Source: Ancylomarina sp. 16SWW S1-10-2 (GTDB lineage: Bacteria > Bacteroidota > Bacteroidia > Bacteroidales > Marinifilaceae). Taken from it: DNA of 64,000 bases. Under the pieces are notes generated by a model. The model was not told the origin of the DNA. It saw only the letters and a program-made list of their open reading frames with translations, and ran no database searches. The position numbers were made by a program, and so were the translations under genes. The stretch covers positions 124,001 through 188,000 of the forward strand of contig NZ_SADB01000005.1 in assembly GCF_009669305.1 (NCBI RefSeq). The letters run 5' to 3'. Of the stretch, positions 55,045 through 63,592 are shown one piece after another (the first letter of the stretch is position 1; each line of letters starts with the position of its first letter).

Positions 55045-55157
55045 TTTTGACGCAAGCAGAGTTGATCTTTGCCATAGATCTTCTTGCGAAAATTCATAAG
55101 TAACTGTTAGAAGGATTGTAAAATTGCTCCTGCAAGCTTACAATCCTTCATTTTTTC
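55045..55157 (+). terminator. Riboswitch expression platform with intrinsic terminator
   Basis: A hairpin CGCAAG...CTTGCG (55050-55088) with inner GATCT/AGATC comes first. It is followed by GAAGGATTGTAA (55110-55121) pairing perfectly with TTACAATCCTTC (55138-55149), an inner TTGC/GCAA, and a T-rich run to 55157. The second hairpin is a strong intrinsic terminator and could be the ligand-controlled switch. It ends about 80 bp before the response regulator start at 55239. Confidence 0.85.
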
Positions 55158-55238
55158 TCAATACATAGTATTCCATCGAAGCTTTTTAATTAATTTTGTT
55201 TAAATTGTTTGTACAGTTAAGTTTATAATAAACTCATT

Positions 55239-56573
55239 ATGAATAAAATCCTCATTATAGATGATGATCCTACGATCTGTATCATGCTTCAAGGCCTTCT
55301 TAATAAAAAAGGTTTCGAATCTGATATTGCTTTTTCTGCCAATGAAGGATTAAAAAAATTTAAGAGTTTTAAACCAAACCTAGTCATAAGTGATTTTCGC
55401 TTACCCGACATCAATGGACTTGATCTTCTAAAACAAATAAAAAGTTTGAATCCTCACACGCCAGTCATCATTATGACGTCTTATGCTGAAATTCGAACTG
55501 CCGTAAATGCCATAAAATTGGGAGCTTACGAATACATAACTAAGCCACTTAATCCTGAAGAAATTCTTATTCTTATCAAATCCGCTATTTCAAAATCAGG
55601 AAAAAAAGATAAAGTTAATATAAAGCCTAAGATCGAATTTGTTCGTGGTAAAAGTCCAAATTCCATTCAAATAGATCAATATATAAATCTAGTGGCTCCT
55701 ACCGATATGTCTGTTATTATTGAAGGAGAAAGTGGTACTGGTAAAGAAATTGTTGCTAGAAGAATACATGAAGCTAGTGCACGGAAAGACAAACATTTTG
55801 TAGCTGTAGACTGTGGTGCCCTATCGAATGAATTAGCAGGAAGTGAATTATTCGGACACACCAAAGGTTCGTTTACAGGTGCAATTACTGATAAAAAAGG
55901 GCAATTTGAGTTTGCTAAAGGAGGCACCTTATTTCTTGATGAAATAGGTAACCTTTCTTACGAAATACAAATTAAGTTACTACGAGCAATACAAGAAAGA
56001 AAAATAAGACAACTTGGTAGCAATGAAGACATTGACACAGACGTAAGAATCCTGGTTGCAACCAACGAAGACCTAATGAAAGAGGTTGACAAAGCCAAGT
56101 TTAGAGAAGATCTATATCATCGATTAAACGAATTTAAAATATCGGTTCCTGCTCTTCGTGAAAGAAAAGAAGACATCAGACTTTTTGCTGACAACTTTCT
56201 AAAGTTATCGAATGATGAATTAAATAAAAACATTACTGATTTTTCTGATGAGTTTATTCTAAAATTAAAAGCTTACAACTGGCCTGGAAACTTAAGAGAA
56301 CTTAGAAATGTGGTGCGAAGAGCCTTACTTTTAAGTCCTGGTGAATCTGTTGAAATTTCAGCTTTACCTCCAGAAATACTGCATTATCAAGAAAGTACAA
56401 GCATTGCTGACAGCACTACAGACCTGAAACTGATACAGGCTTCAACAGAGAGAGATAAGATTATTGACATACTACGCGAGGTAAATAACAATAAATCAAA
56501 GGCAGCACGTCTACTCAATATTGATAGAAAAACGCTTTATTCTAAAATGAAGCAATACGGTATTGAAGGATAG
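55239..56573 (+). CDS. Sigma-54-dependent response regulator (NtrC family)
   Basis: A 444-residue regulator. The receiver domain (1-120) has IDDD and phosphorylated Asp52 in ISDFRLPD. The AAA+ domain (about 140-370) carries Walker A GESGTGKE, the sigma-54 contact loop GSFTGA (Ser in place of Ala in the classical GAFTGA), and Walker B LFLDEIG. A Fis-type helix-turn-helix closes it (NNKSKAARLLNIDRKTLYSKM). It activates sigma-54 promoters; candidates lie upstream of the lipoprotein genes at 59672 and 60849. The riboswitch leader lies directly upstream. Confidence 0.96.
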   Translation: MNKILIIDDDPTICIMLQGLLNKKGFESDIAFSANEGLKKFKSFKPNLVISDFRLPDINGLDLLKQIKSLNPHTPVIIMTSYAEIRTAVNAIKLGAYEYITKPLNPEEILILIKSAISKSGKKDKVNIKPKIEFVRGKSPNSIQIDQYINLVAPTDMSVIIEGESGTGKEIVARRIHEASARKDKHFVAVDCGALSNELAGSELFGHTKGSFTGAITDKKGQFEFAKGGTLFLDEIGNLSYEIQIKLLRAIQERKIRQLGSNEDIDTDVRILVATNEDLMKEVDKAKFREDLYHRLNEFKISVPALRERKEDIRLFADNFLKLSNDELNKNITDFSDEFILKLKAYNWPGNLRELRNVVRRALLLSPGESVEISALPPEILHYQESTSIADSTTDLKLIQASTERDKIIDILREVNNNKSKAARLLNIDRKTLYSKMKQYGIEG

Positions 56574-56594
56574 TATTTTAAAACAATAAATGAA

Positions 56595-56834
56595 ATGACA
56601 AAAAAATTTATAGCTCTAACTTTTTACTATTTACTGGCAGTTGCTCCATTATTCCTTTTTTGCACAGAATTATTCGACAAGTTTAATTTAGGGCTTTTTT
56701 ATCTACTAATATTCAGACCATTACTTGATGGTTTATACCTCACTTATTGGTCTAAAAAATCTCAGATTGATTACTTCATTCCAATCTATTCTCATTCTAA
56801 ATATTTCAGAGTTTTTCATGGAGGTAAACTGTAA
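56595..56834 (+). CDS. Small membrane protein of unknown function
   Basis: A 79-residue ORF 21 bp downstream of the response regulator, with a first helix LTFYYLLAVAPLFLFC and a second hydrophobic segment LGLFYLLIFRPLLDGLYL. The C-terminus is aromatic and polar (YFIPIYSHSKYFRVFH). No family recognised. Probably cotranscribed with the regulator. Confidence 0.65.
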   Translation: MTKKFIALTFYYLLAVAPLFLFCTELFDKFNLGLFYLLIFRPLLDGLYLTYWSKKSQIDYFIPIYSHSKYFRVFHGGKL

Positions 56835-56841
56835 TTGTCAA

Positions 56842-59376
56842 CTAGTCTTTTTGCAGATCAATAATTTGCTCAAAAACCTGATTTGAGATCTCTTCCAATT
56901 CTAAGATTGCTTTTTTCAATTTATCTGGGTTCTTAAACTCTGTATCTTCCTTATGAATCAGCTTTTCAAGCTCAATAAGAATTTTACTAGCTGACTCAAT
57001 CTTAAGCTGTCGATAAGAACTCAGCATTCTATGAGCCAACTCACCTACTTGAGTATAATTAGAATCATTACAAGCATTATTTATAAGTTCTAAACTCTCT
57101 TTGGCTACACGAACAAAACTAGTAAGCACTTTATTAATTAGAGCTTTATCTCCTCCTGAAAATTTTTCTATCTCAGACAAATCGAACAAGAAATTATTAG
57201 GTTCGGAAACTACAAGCTCTTTTTCCATTGAGCTCGCTTCTAACTTTAGATTTAACTGCTCGCAGAGTACTTTTAGCAAAGTATCTTCTTCAAATGGCTT
57301 TAATAAATATGCCGACATACCCTCTTTAATATATTTATCCAGATCAACCTTACGAACATTAGCTGTTAAAGCAATAATCGGGATATCAAGATTTAGAGAA
57401 GTTCGAATATTTTTGCATAAGTCGACACCACCCATTTCAGGCATATGAATATCAGTCAATACAATATCATAAGTTGTCTTCTTAAAACAATCTAAAGCTT
57501 TTAAACCATTATTTACAAAACTTGTTTTAAGCCCCCAGCCTTTAAAAATAGTTTGCATCAAAAGAGAACTGTACTCATCGTCTTCGGCAACTAATATCGT
57601 TTTTTGCTTAAGCTCTTCGGGCACTTTATTTATTGACTTAAACACAGAAGACTCTACGATAGCCTCACCTTTATTAATAGGTAAATCTAAGCAAAACTCT
57701 GAGCCTTTATCCAATTCACTATTAACATTTAATTCTCCACCAAGCATTCGTGCTAATCGTCTACTTATAGATAACCCCAAACCTGTACCTCCATATTTTC
57801 GTGCAGAAAAAGACTCGGCTTGACTAAAATCTTCAAATACACGCTCCAGTTTATCAGCTGAAATACCTATACCCGTATCAACCAAACACACTTTTAATGT
57901 ATTCTTATCTCCATTCGATTCTAAGAATCCTTTAATTTTCACCGATCCTTCTTCAGTAAATTTTATGGCATTAGAACCTAAGTTTAACAAAATCTGTTTT
58001 AAACGAAAGGGGTCACTCTCAAAATAATATTCATCTTCACCTTCATAAGACCAAGAAAATTCAATTTTTTTCTTTTTAGCAGATTCACTTAAAAGATTAT
58101 AAACCTCTTGAATAAGTTTTTTAGGTTCAAAATACTGCTTTTCAACCACCAATTTACCAGCTTCAATTTTAGCCAAATCAAGAATATCATTAACTATACC
58201 AAGCAAGTGATTCGAAGAGTTACCTATAACCTTAGCATACTTGGCTTGATCGGAATCCAATACCGTTTTATCTAGCTGTCTAGAGAATCCAATTAAAGCA
58301 TTTAATGGTGTTCTTATTTCATGACTCATACTTGCTAAAAACTCTTCTTTTACCTTAGCTAATTCCTCAGCCTTAGCTTTTGCAATCATGAGTTGCTGCC
58401 TTAAATAATCGGATTTAGAAAGATCGAAAAGCGTAAATAATATAAAAAGAACACCAAAAATAAACCCGATGATTATAACAAAAGCGATAAGAATTATTGA
58501 ATCTTTTGCAATACGTTCGGTCTGCTTTACTTTCTTATTAATATCTCTAATCTGTTGCTGTTCTATCTCTGTCAAAAGTTTTTTTATCTTTTGAAGTATA
58601 ATCGAATTTTCGTCAACAAGCTTAAGTTCCTCACTCCTTAATCTAGCTCTATTTGCTTGCTCTTTCATACGAGAAGATTCTAGTTCTTCCCTAAAACTTT
58701 TGAATAAACTATCTTGTTTTTGAAGAAAACTACTATCAATATGAACTACTTGACGTTCAATTACACGATCAACAACTTCATATTTCGATTCTTTTTTCTT
58801 TCCAAATCGAATGCCCAAGAAACTCTTAGGTTCATCAACCTTCTTTTTTATCTTTTTTATTGTATCAACAGTAGTTCGCTTGGTTAAAGAGCTTTCAAGT
58901 TCAGAACGAGAATACTTCGAAGCAACACTCAATTCTTTTAAAGCTTGCTTATTATAGTTAATTCCTTCCTTTTCCTTTTTAATTGTAGCAAAAGCATTTA
59001 ATTTTTGAGAACGAACATCAATCAAAAAAATCATCGAATCAATCATTTGGATTGAATGCCTATTACTGATCTTACTCGAACGCAAAGAATCTAGTTCATT
59101 CTTTATGGATTTAACTTTTTCCCCAAACAAATCTAGGTATTGTTCCTTTTTAGTCAATGAATAAACTCGAATGTGATTTTCAGCTTCAGAAAGGTCGGTA
59201 AGAAGATGATTCATTTGAGAAATTTCGGCATCAGGCTTAGAAATTTGTGAAACAGAATCCATCAGGCGTTCATAACTAGTATACCCAATAAAACCTGAGC
59301 TCACAATGGCAATAAGTAATATAAGATAACCTGCAATAACTTTAAATTTAATATGTTGATCTTTGGTTTTTACCAT
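56842..59376 (-). CDS. Hybrid sensor histidine kinase with receiver and Hpt domains
   Basis: An 844-residue membrane sensor. Transmembrane helix 1 (VIAGYLILLIAIVSSGFIGY) and helix 2 (about 293-320, LIAFVIIIGFIFGVLFILF) flank a long helical periplasmic sensor. The kinase core has the phospho-His in EFLASMSHEIRTPLNALIGF, an ATPase domain ending KYGGTGLGLSISRRL, a receiver with Asp in DIVLTDIHMPEMGG, and a C-terminal Hpt domain with His in ELAHRMLSSYRQL. Convergent with the sigma-54 regulator, a likely phosphorelay partner. Confidence 0.95.
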   Translation of the reverse strand: MVKTKDQHIKFKVIAGYLILLIAIVSSGFIGYTSYERLMDSVSQISKPDAEISQMNHLLTDLSEAENHIRVYSLTKKEQYLDLFGEKVKSIKNELDSLRSSKISNRHSIQMIDSMIFLIDVRSQKLNAFATIKKEKEGINYNKQALKELSVASKYSRSELESSLTKRTTVDTIKKIKKKVDEPKSFLGIRFGKKKESKYEVVDRVIERQVVHIDSSFLQKQDSLFKSFREELESSRMKEQANRARLRSEELKLVDENSIILQKIKKLLTEIEQQQIRDINKKVKQTERIAKDSIILIAFVIIIGFIFGVLFILFTLFDLSKSDYLRQQLMIAKAKAEELAKVKEEFLASMSHEIRTPLNALIGFSRQLDKTVLDSDQAKYAKVIGNSSNHLLGIVNDILDLAKIEAGKLVVEKQYFEPKKLIQEVYNLLSESAKKKKIEFSWSYEGEDEYYFESDPFRLKQILLNLGSNAIKFTEEGSVKIKGFLESNGDKNTLKVCLVDTGIGISADKLERVFEDFSQAESFSARKYGGTGLGLSISRRLARMLGGELNVNSELDKGSEFCLDLPINKGEAIVESSVFKSINKVPEELKQKTILVAEDDEYSSLLMQTIFKGWGLKTSFVNNGLKALDCFKKTTYDIVLTDIHMPEMGGVDLCKNIRTSLNLDIPIIALTANVRKVDLDKYIKEGMSAYLLKPFEEDTLLKVLCEQLNLKLEASSMEKELVVSEPNNFLFDLSEIEKFSGGDKALINKVLTSFVRVAKESLELINNACNDSNYTQVGELAHRMLSSYRQLKIESASKILIELEKLIHKEDTEFKNPDKLKKAILELEEISNQVFEQIIDLQKD

Positions 59377-59606
59377 AGGAGTTAAACTCTGTTTGTAAAC
59401 TACAAATTTAGAGGATTTTATATATAATCTGATATTAAGTTACTACAATTGAGGTTTTCTGACTCAATTATGGCTAAAAACTCCACAATTACAAATTAGA
59501 AAATAAACTTGATGATTGTGTCACATCTTAACAAAATAAATATAGAATACACATTTCCAGAAAGTTGAAGACAAAATCAAAAATTTAAAGTTTACAATTT
59601 AAAATC

Positions 59607-59622
59607 TGGCACAATATTTACA
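59607..59622 (+). promoter_or_regulatory. Sigma-54-like (-24/-12) promoter, copy 1
   Basis: TGGCAC at 59607-59612, a 5-nt spacer AATAT and TTAC at 59618-59621 give the sigma-54 layout TGGCAC-N5-TTGC with one change (A for G) in the -12 box. The expected transcription start is near 59633, leaving a leader of about 39 nt to the ATG at 59672. The copy upstream of the second paralogue is nearly identical. Confidence 0.65.
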
Positions 59623-59671
59623 TTATAGGTTAACAGAAATCAACCCGAATCTCAAAATAAAGATCGAAAAT

Positions 59672-60523
59672 ATGAATCGTATTATCATTGCATTATTAAT
59701 TCTACCATTTTTTATTGCTTGTAATCAAAAAGAAATAAAACAGCTTAAGGAACAAAATCTTGCTCTTGCAAAAGTTACAAGCGAAAAAGAAATCGCAATT
59801 AATGATTTTGTTACAACGCTAAATTCAATTGAGGAAAATCTAGATATTATTCGAGTAAAAGAAAAAATTGTCACTGAAAACTCTGAAAATCCAGACAAAT
59901 CACAAAGAACTAAAATAGAAAGCACCCTTACTTCAATCAATGATATTTTAGAGCAAAACCGCTTAAAAATTGATAATTTAGATAAAAGAATCAATAAGAG
60001 TTGGTACCAAAATTCAAAACTTAGAAAACTGACTACAAGATTAAAAAATGATGTAACAAGTAAGGAAGCCGACATTGTAATTCTTACAGAACAAATTGCT
60101 AAACTAGATATCAAAATTGATGGTTTAAACACACAAGTTGATAACTTAAACACAACAGTTACAGACTTAGCAACACAAAATACTGAAAATTCTAAATTGA
60201 TTGAAGAAAAAACGAATAGCTTAAATACAGCATATTACTATATAGGAACGGCTTCGGATTTAAAAGAAAAACAAATTGCTTCAAAAAAAGGCGGAATTAT
60301 TGGCGTTGGATCAACAACCATTTTAGATGAAAATTTTAATACAAAAGAATTCAAAGAAATAGATATTCGTGAAACGAACTTAATCCCTATCAAAGGAGAA
60401 AAAATTGATTTAGTTACAACACATCCTCTTAGCTCATTTAAATTTGAAGCAGGCAAGGGCTTATCAATAATTAATATTGAACAATTTTGGAAAAGTTCTA
60501 AATACCTTGTTATTAAAATTTGA
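59672..60523 (+). CDS. Coiled-coil lipoprotein (Cbp1-like family), copy 1
   Basis: A 283-residue lipoprotein with lipobox LPFFIAC (Cys17), a long coiled-coil of about 150 residues with heptads (LKEQNLALAKVTSEKEIAIN, then KLDIKIDGLNTQVDNLNTTV), and a beta-rich C-terminus (YYIGTASDLKEKQIASKKGG, LVTTHPLSSFKF, FWKSSKYLVIKI). The layout resembles the Bacteroidota family annotated as Cbp1-type collagen-binding adhesin. That name is from recall. It has a more AT-ended codon use than copy 2. A sigma-54-like promoter precedes it. Confidence 0.8.
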   Translation: MNRIIIALLILPFFIACNQKEIKQLKEQNLALAKVTSEKEIAINDFVTTLNSIEENLDIIRVKEKIVTENSENPDKSQRTKIESTLTSINDILEQNRLKIDNLDKRINKSWYQNSKLRKLTTRLKNDVTSKEADIVILTEQIAKLDIKIDGLNTQVDNLNTTVTDLATQNTENSKLIEEKTNSLNTAYYYIGTASDLKEKQIASKKGGIIGVGSTTILDENFNTKEFKEIDIRETNLIPIKGEKIDLVTTHPLSSFKFEAGKGLSIINIEQFWKSSKYLVIKI

Positions 60524-60557
60524 TAATCAAATACTACTGGAGCTACTTAAAAGAAAG

Positions 60558-60579
60558 ACTATCCTATCGGATAGTTTTT
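60558..60579 (+). terminator. Terminator between the two lipoprotein genes
   Basis: ACTATCC pairs with GGATAGT across a TATC loop, followed by a T-run, directly after the stop of copy 1. It separates the two genes into distinct transcripts. Confidence 0.8.
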
Positions 60580-60730
60580 CAACTTTTAGAACATATATTC
60601 CTATTTAAGTAAAACAATTGCATTACATAATTGTGTATTTGCACCACAACAGTGGGGAAATATTCCACAACTTATTTCCACAACATATTATACAGTTTGT
60701 TACACTCCTGTTATTACTCATTAAAAAATG

Positions 60731-60801
60731 CAGGTACAGAGAACTTTACCTGTCAATTCTCAATAAACTCGCTACTTCAACATTTTTGGCACAATATTTA
60801 C
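60731..60801 (+). promoter_or_regulatory. Sigma-54-like promoter with candidate enhancer, copy 2
   Basis: TGGCAC (60787-60792), AATAT and TTAC (60798-60801) repeat the sigma-54-like layout of copy 1, with a start of transcription near 60813. The inverted repeat CAGGTA (60731-60736) and TACCTG (60747-60752) lies about 60-80 bp upstream of that start, a normal place for an NtrC-type activator. A direct repeat TTCCACAAC at 60663 and 60676 lies further up. The inverted repeat is not obvious upstream of copy 1. Confidence 0.6.
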
Positions 60802-60848
60802 TATATTTATTATTGAATTTATTTTGAAAAAACGAATAGAACATGACT

Positions 60849-61703
60849 ATGAAACGTATTATTATTGCATTATTAATCCTACCTTTTTTTATTGCTTGTA
60901 ACCAAAAGGAGCTTGAACAATTAAAGGCTGATAAGGTACAACTTACAGAAACACTTAAACAAAAAGAGGTTTCTATCAATGATTTCGTATCTACTTTGAA
61001 TTCAATCGAAGAGAATCTTGAGATCATTAAAGAAAAAGAGAAAATTGTAGCAGTAGCTTCAGAAACACCTACAAAATCTCAAAAACAAAAAATAGCTAAG
61101 AACATAGCTTCTATCAACAATTTAATCGAGCAAAATAATGCTAAGATTGCTGAGTTAGATAAGAAACTTAAAAGTAGCTGGTACCAAAACTCTAAGTTGA
61201 GAAAATTAACAGAACGTTTGAAAGCTGATGTTGCTCAAAAAGAAGCTGACATCGCTGCTATGAAAGAGCAAATTGCTCAACTTGATATTAAAGTTGAAGG
61301 TTTAAACTCTAACGTTACTAAATTGAACACTGCAGTTACTGAATTGACTACAGAAAATGCTGATCAAGCAAAAACTATTAGCGAAAGAACAACTTCTATG
61401 AACACTGCTTACTATGTAGTAGGTTCTACTTCTGAGCTAAAAGCTAAGAATGTAATTTCTACTAAAGGTGGTATCATCGGAATTGCTTCTGCTAAAGTTT
61501 TAAATGAGAATGCTGATACAAAAGAATTTAAGAAAATTGATATCACTGAAACTACTTTGATTCCTGTTGAAGGAAAGAAGATTACAATGGTAACTACTCA
61601 CCCTGCAAACTCATACAAGTTTGAAGAAGGTAAAGGAATTACTATTACTAATGCTGACGAATTTTGGAAATCTTCAAAATTCCTAGTAGTTAAAGCTCGA
61701 TAA
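60849..61703 (+). CDS. Coiled-coil lipoprotein (Cbp1-like family), copy 2
   Basis: A 284-residue paralogue of the previous gene: lipobox LPFFIAC (Cys17), coiled coil, then YYVVGSTSELKAKNVISTKG, MVTTHPANSYKFEEGKG and FWKSSKFLVVKAR. The start used aligns with the paralogue; an ATG two codons earlier is possible. It uses mostly ACT, GCT, GTT and AAC codons, unlike copy 1, the mark of strong expression in this genome. A probable surface or periplasmic structural lipoprotein. Confidence 0.8.
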   Translation: MKRIIIALLILPFFIACNQKELEQLKADKVQLTETLKQKEVSINDFVSTLNSIEENLEIIKEKEKIVAVASETPTKSQKQKIAKNIASINNLIEQNNAKIAELDKKLKSSWYQNSKLRKLTERLKADVAQKEADIAAMKEQIAQLDIKVEGLNSNVTKLNTAVTELTTENADQAKTISERTTSMNTAYYVVGSTSELKAKNVISTKGGIIGIASAKVLNENADTKEFKKIDITETTLIPVEGKKITMVTTHPANSYKFEEGKGITITNADEFWKSSKFLVVKAR

Positions 61704-61736
61704 TCAATATATGGTTGAGTTTTAAGGTTGTCCAAG

Positions 61737-61772
61737 AAAGGCTGTTCATTACGAACAGCCTTTTTTATTTTT
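61737..61772 (+). terminator. Terminator after the second lipoprotein
   Basis: AAGGCTGTTC pairs with GAACAGCCTT across a short loop, followed by a run of T. A strong intrinsic terminator. Confidence 0.93.
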
Positions 61773-62179
61773 AGTTTTTTTCCTTTTCCATCCCATAAAA
61801 TAAGGGGTAATTTACAAGACTTGAGTTTAGCATTTCTTCAACAAAAAGAAAAATATTTTAGATTGGCTTAAAGGTTAGTTTCTTGTACTTTTTCAGCCTG
61901 AAATTACTATAATTACAAGTGTTATTGGTTTTACACAGTAAATAGTCAACAAGAATCAGCCTAACTTAATTCTTTTGTTTACTATTTGCATTTAAGGCGA
62001 AAAGTAAAGACTAGCAGTCTTAGCGAAAAAAACATTCCTTAAATTACAACATAGGCCTAATGCATATTTATTATGCTTAAACCCGATTTTTATTCCTGAT
62101 ATAAAATGTCCTTGCCATGTTATATTATCCTAATTAATTCGTATTTTTATTTATTCTAAATAAATGAAAGCAATTAAAT
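61773..62179. other. Intergenic region with one long inverted repeat
   Basis: About 400 bp without a gene. An imperfect inverted repeat runs from AAATAGT (61940-61946) to ACTATTT (61981-61987), with CAACAAGAAT pairing to ATTCTTTTGTT inside. No other signal is visible; longest open frames are under 20 codons. Confidence 0.5.
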
Positions 62180-62566
62180 ATGAACAAAGTACATAACATC
62201 AATACACTTTACGCTCTACTTCTAATCCTATTGGGAGCATTTGGTTTCATTATGAGATATGTTGAAATGGGAGACACTCAATTTACAGCACTTATTCCCG
62301 CTGTATTTGGTCTTATCCTATTAAGCTTTACATCGGGAATTAAAAACGGAAATTCAGTAATCGCTCATCTGTCAGGCGTTTTAACACTTGTACTAGTTGT
62401 AATGTCAGTAGTAATGCTAAGCAAGGGTTTTGTAGCTGAATTCAACCTAGGACGTAAGCAAATTATATTTCTTCTCGTTATAGTAGGAGGTATTTATAGT
62501 CTGCAAGCGCAATTCCGTCATTTTAAAGCACAACGTAAACCAAAGTCAAAGGCAAATTTGAAATAG
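62180..62566 (+). CDS. Small integral membrane protein (four helices)
   Basis: A 128-residue protein with hydrophobic helices at about 9-28, 36-52, 61-82 and 92-109, and a basic tail ending in KPKSKANLK. No family recognised with certainty. It stands alone and ends at a hairpin terminator. Confidence 0.7.
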   Translation: MNKVHNINTLYALLLILLGAFGFIMRYVEMGDTQFTALIPAVFGLILLSFTSGIKNGNSVIAHLSGVLTLVLVVMSVVMLSKGFVAEFNLGRKQIIFLLVIVGGIYSLQAQFRHFKAQRKPKSKANLK

Positions 62567-62591
62567 AATTAAAATTAACTTTATAAACTAA

Positions 62592-62627
62592 ATCCCGATT
62601 TACATTAGTAAATTGGGATCTGTTTTT
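62592..62627. terminator. Bidirectional terminator
   Basis: ATCCCGATTTAC pairs with GTAAATTGGGAT (one G-T wobble) across an ATTA loop and is followed by a T-run. It lies between convergent genes. Confidence 0.88.
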
Positions 62628-62629
62628 TA

Positions 62630-63583
62630 TCAATTATTCTGATATACCGTAACTATTTTATGTCCTTTTATCTTGAGTAGCTCCTGAGTTTGACTGTAGT
62701 TTTGCGTAAAACCTAAAAGAAAACCACCACCTCCCGAACCACAAAGCTTAAGTGAAAACATCTTCTTTTCGAGACCTAGTTCCCATATGGAAAGGAATTC
62801 GTTAGGTATCATAGAACGGAAATGTTGTAATTGAAAGCTCGAAAGCTTCGCTACATTATTAAAGAAGGGTGTAGACTCACCTTTAATCAATTCTTCAATA
62901 CAGCTGTTGTTGAGCGGAATGAATTCCTTTTTTATTTGTTCGGAATAGACTTCTTCTTCACAAGATTTAAGAAAGGCCTTAACCAATGGAGCCGTATTAC
63001 CTTGTTTATCGGTATCAACTAAAAATATAGCACTATTCTGACCAAACTTACGACCAGGAAGGGTTACCAATTCTATCTTTTGTGAATTATGAATCAGCAA
63101 AGGCAATTTTAGATATGAATTTAAAGGATCTAAGCCCGAACTTTGTCCATGAAAACCCGATTCCAATTGAGAAAATATGCTTTTTAATTCAGTAATTTGC
63201 TCTGCTCTAATAATTCGATTATTAGGTATAGTTTTTATAGCATACTTCTTATAAATGGCTGCACACAAAGCTCCAGAACTACCCAAACCATAACTTTCGG
63301 GTATGCTCGACTCAAAATACAAACCTCTAGTAACATCCTTTTTTAACAGCTTAAGATGAATAAAGGAATCGAACTGATTTTCTTCTATATAATCACAAAA
63401 TTTCTGAAGTTCCAAATTCGATCGGCGAGCAAAAAGCCTATCAGTATATTTATTCTCATCGATAAAACTCAACTCGCCTTTAAAATGCGTGTAGGGTATA
63501 CTTAATCCCATAGAATTAAACAGGACAGCATACTCCCCAAAGAGTAAAATTTTAGCGTAATATTGTTCGGGTCTATGATTCAT
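62630..63583 (-). CDS. GHMP kinase, mevalonate-kinase-like
   Basis: A 317-residue kinase with the three GHMP motifs: YYAKILLFGEYAVL at the N-terminus, the P-loop-like PESYGLGSSGALCAAI (about residue 115) and SLKLCGSGGGGFLL near the C-terminus. Bacteroidota homologues next to mvaD are taken as mevalonate kinase. It starts 9 bp after the mvaD stop, in one operon. Phosphomevalonate kinase would be the alternative. Confidence 0.8.
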   Translation of the reverse strand: MNHRPEQYYAKILLFGEYAVLFNSMGLSIPYTHFKGELSFIDENKYTDRLFARRSNLELQKFCDYIEENQFDSFIHLKLLKKDVTRGLYFESSIPESYGLGSSGALCAAIYKKYAIKTIPNNRIIRAEQITELKSIFSQLESGFHGQSSGLDPLNSYLKLPLLIHNSQKIELVTLPGRKFGQNSAIFLVDTDKQGNTAPLVKAFLKSCEEEVYSEQIKKEFIPLNNSCIEELIKGESTPFFNNVAKLSSFQLQHFRSMIPNEFLSIWELGLEKKMFSLKLCGSGGGGFLLGFTQNYSQTQELLKIKGHKIVTVYQNN

Positions 63584-63592
63584 TTCAAAGTC

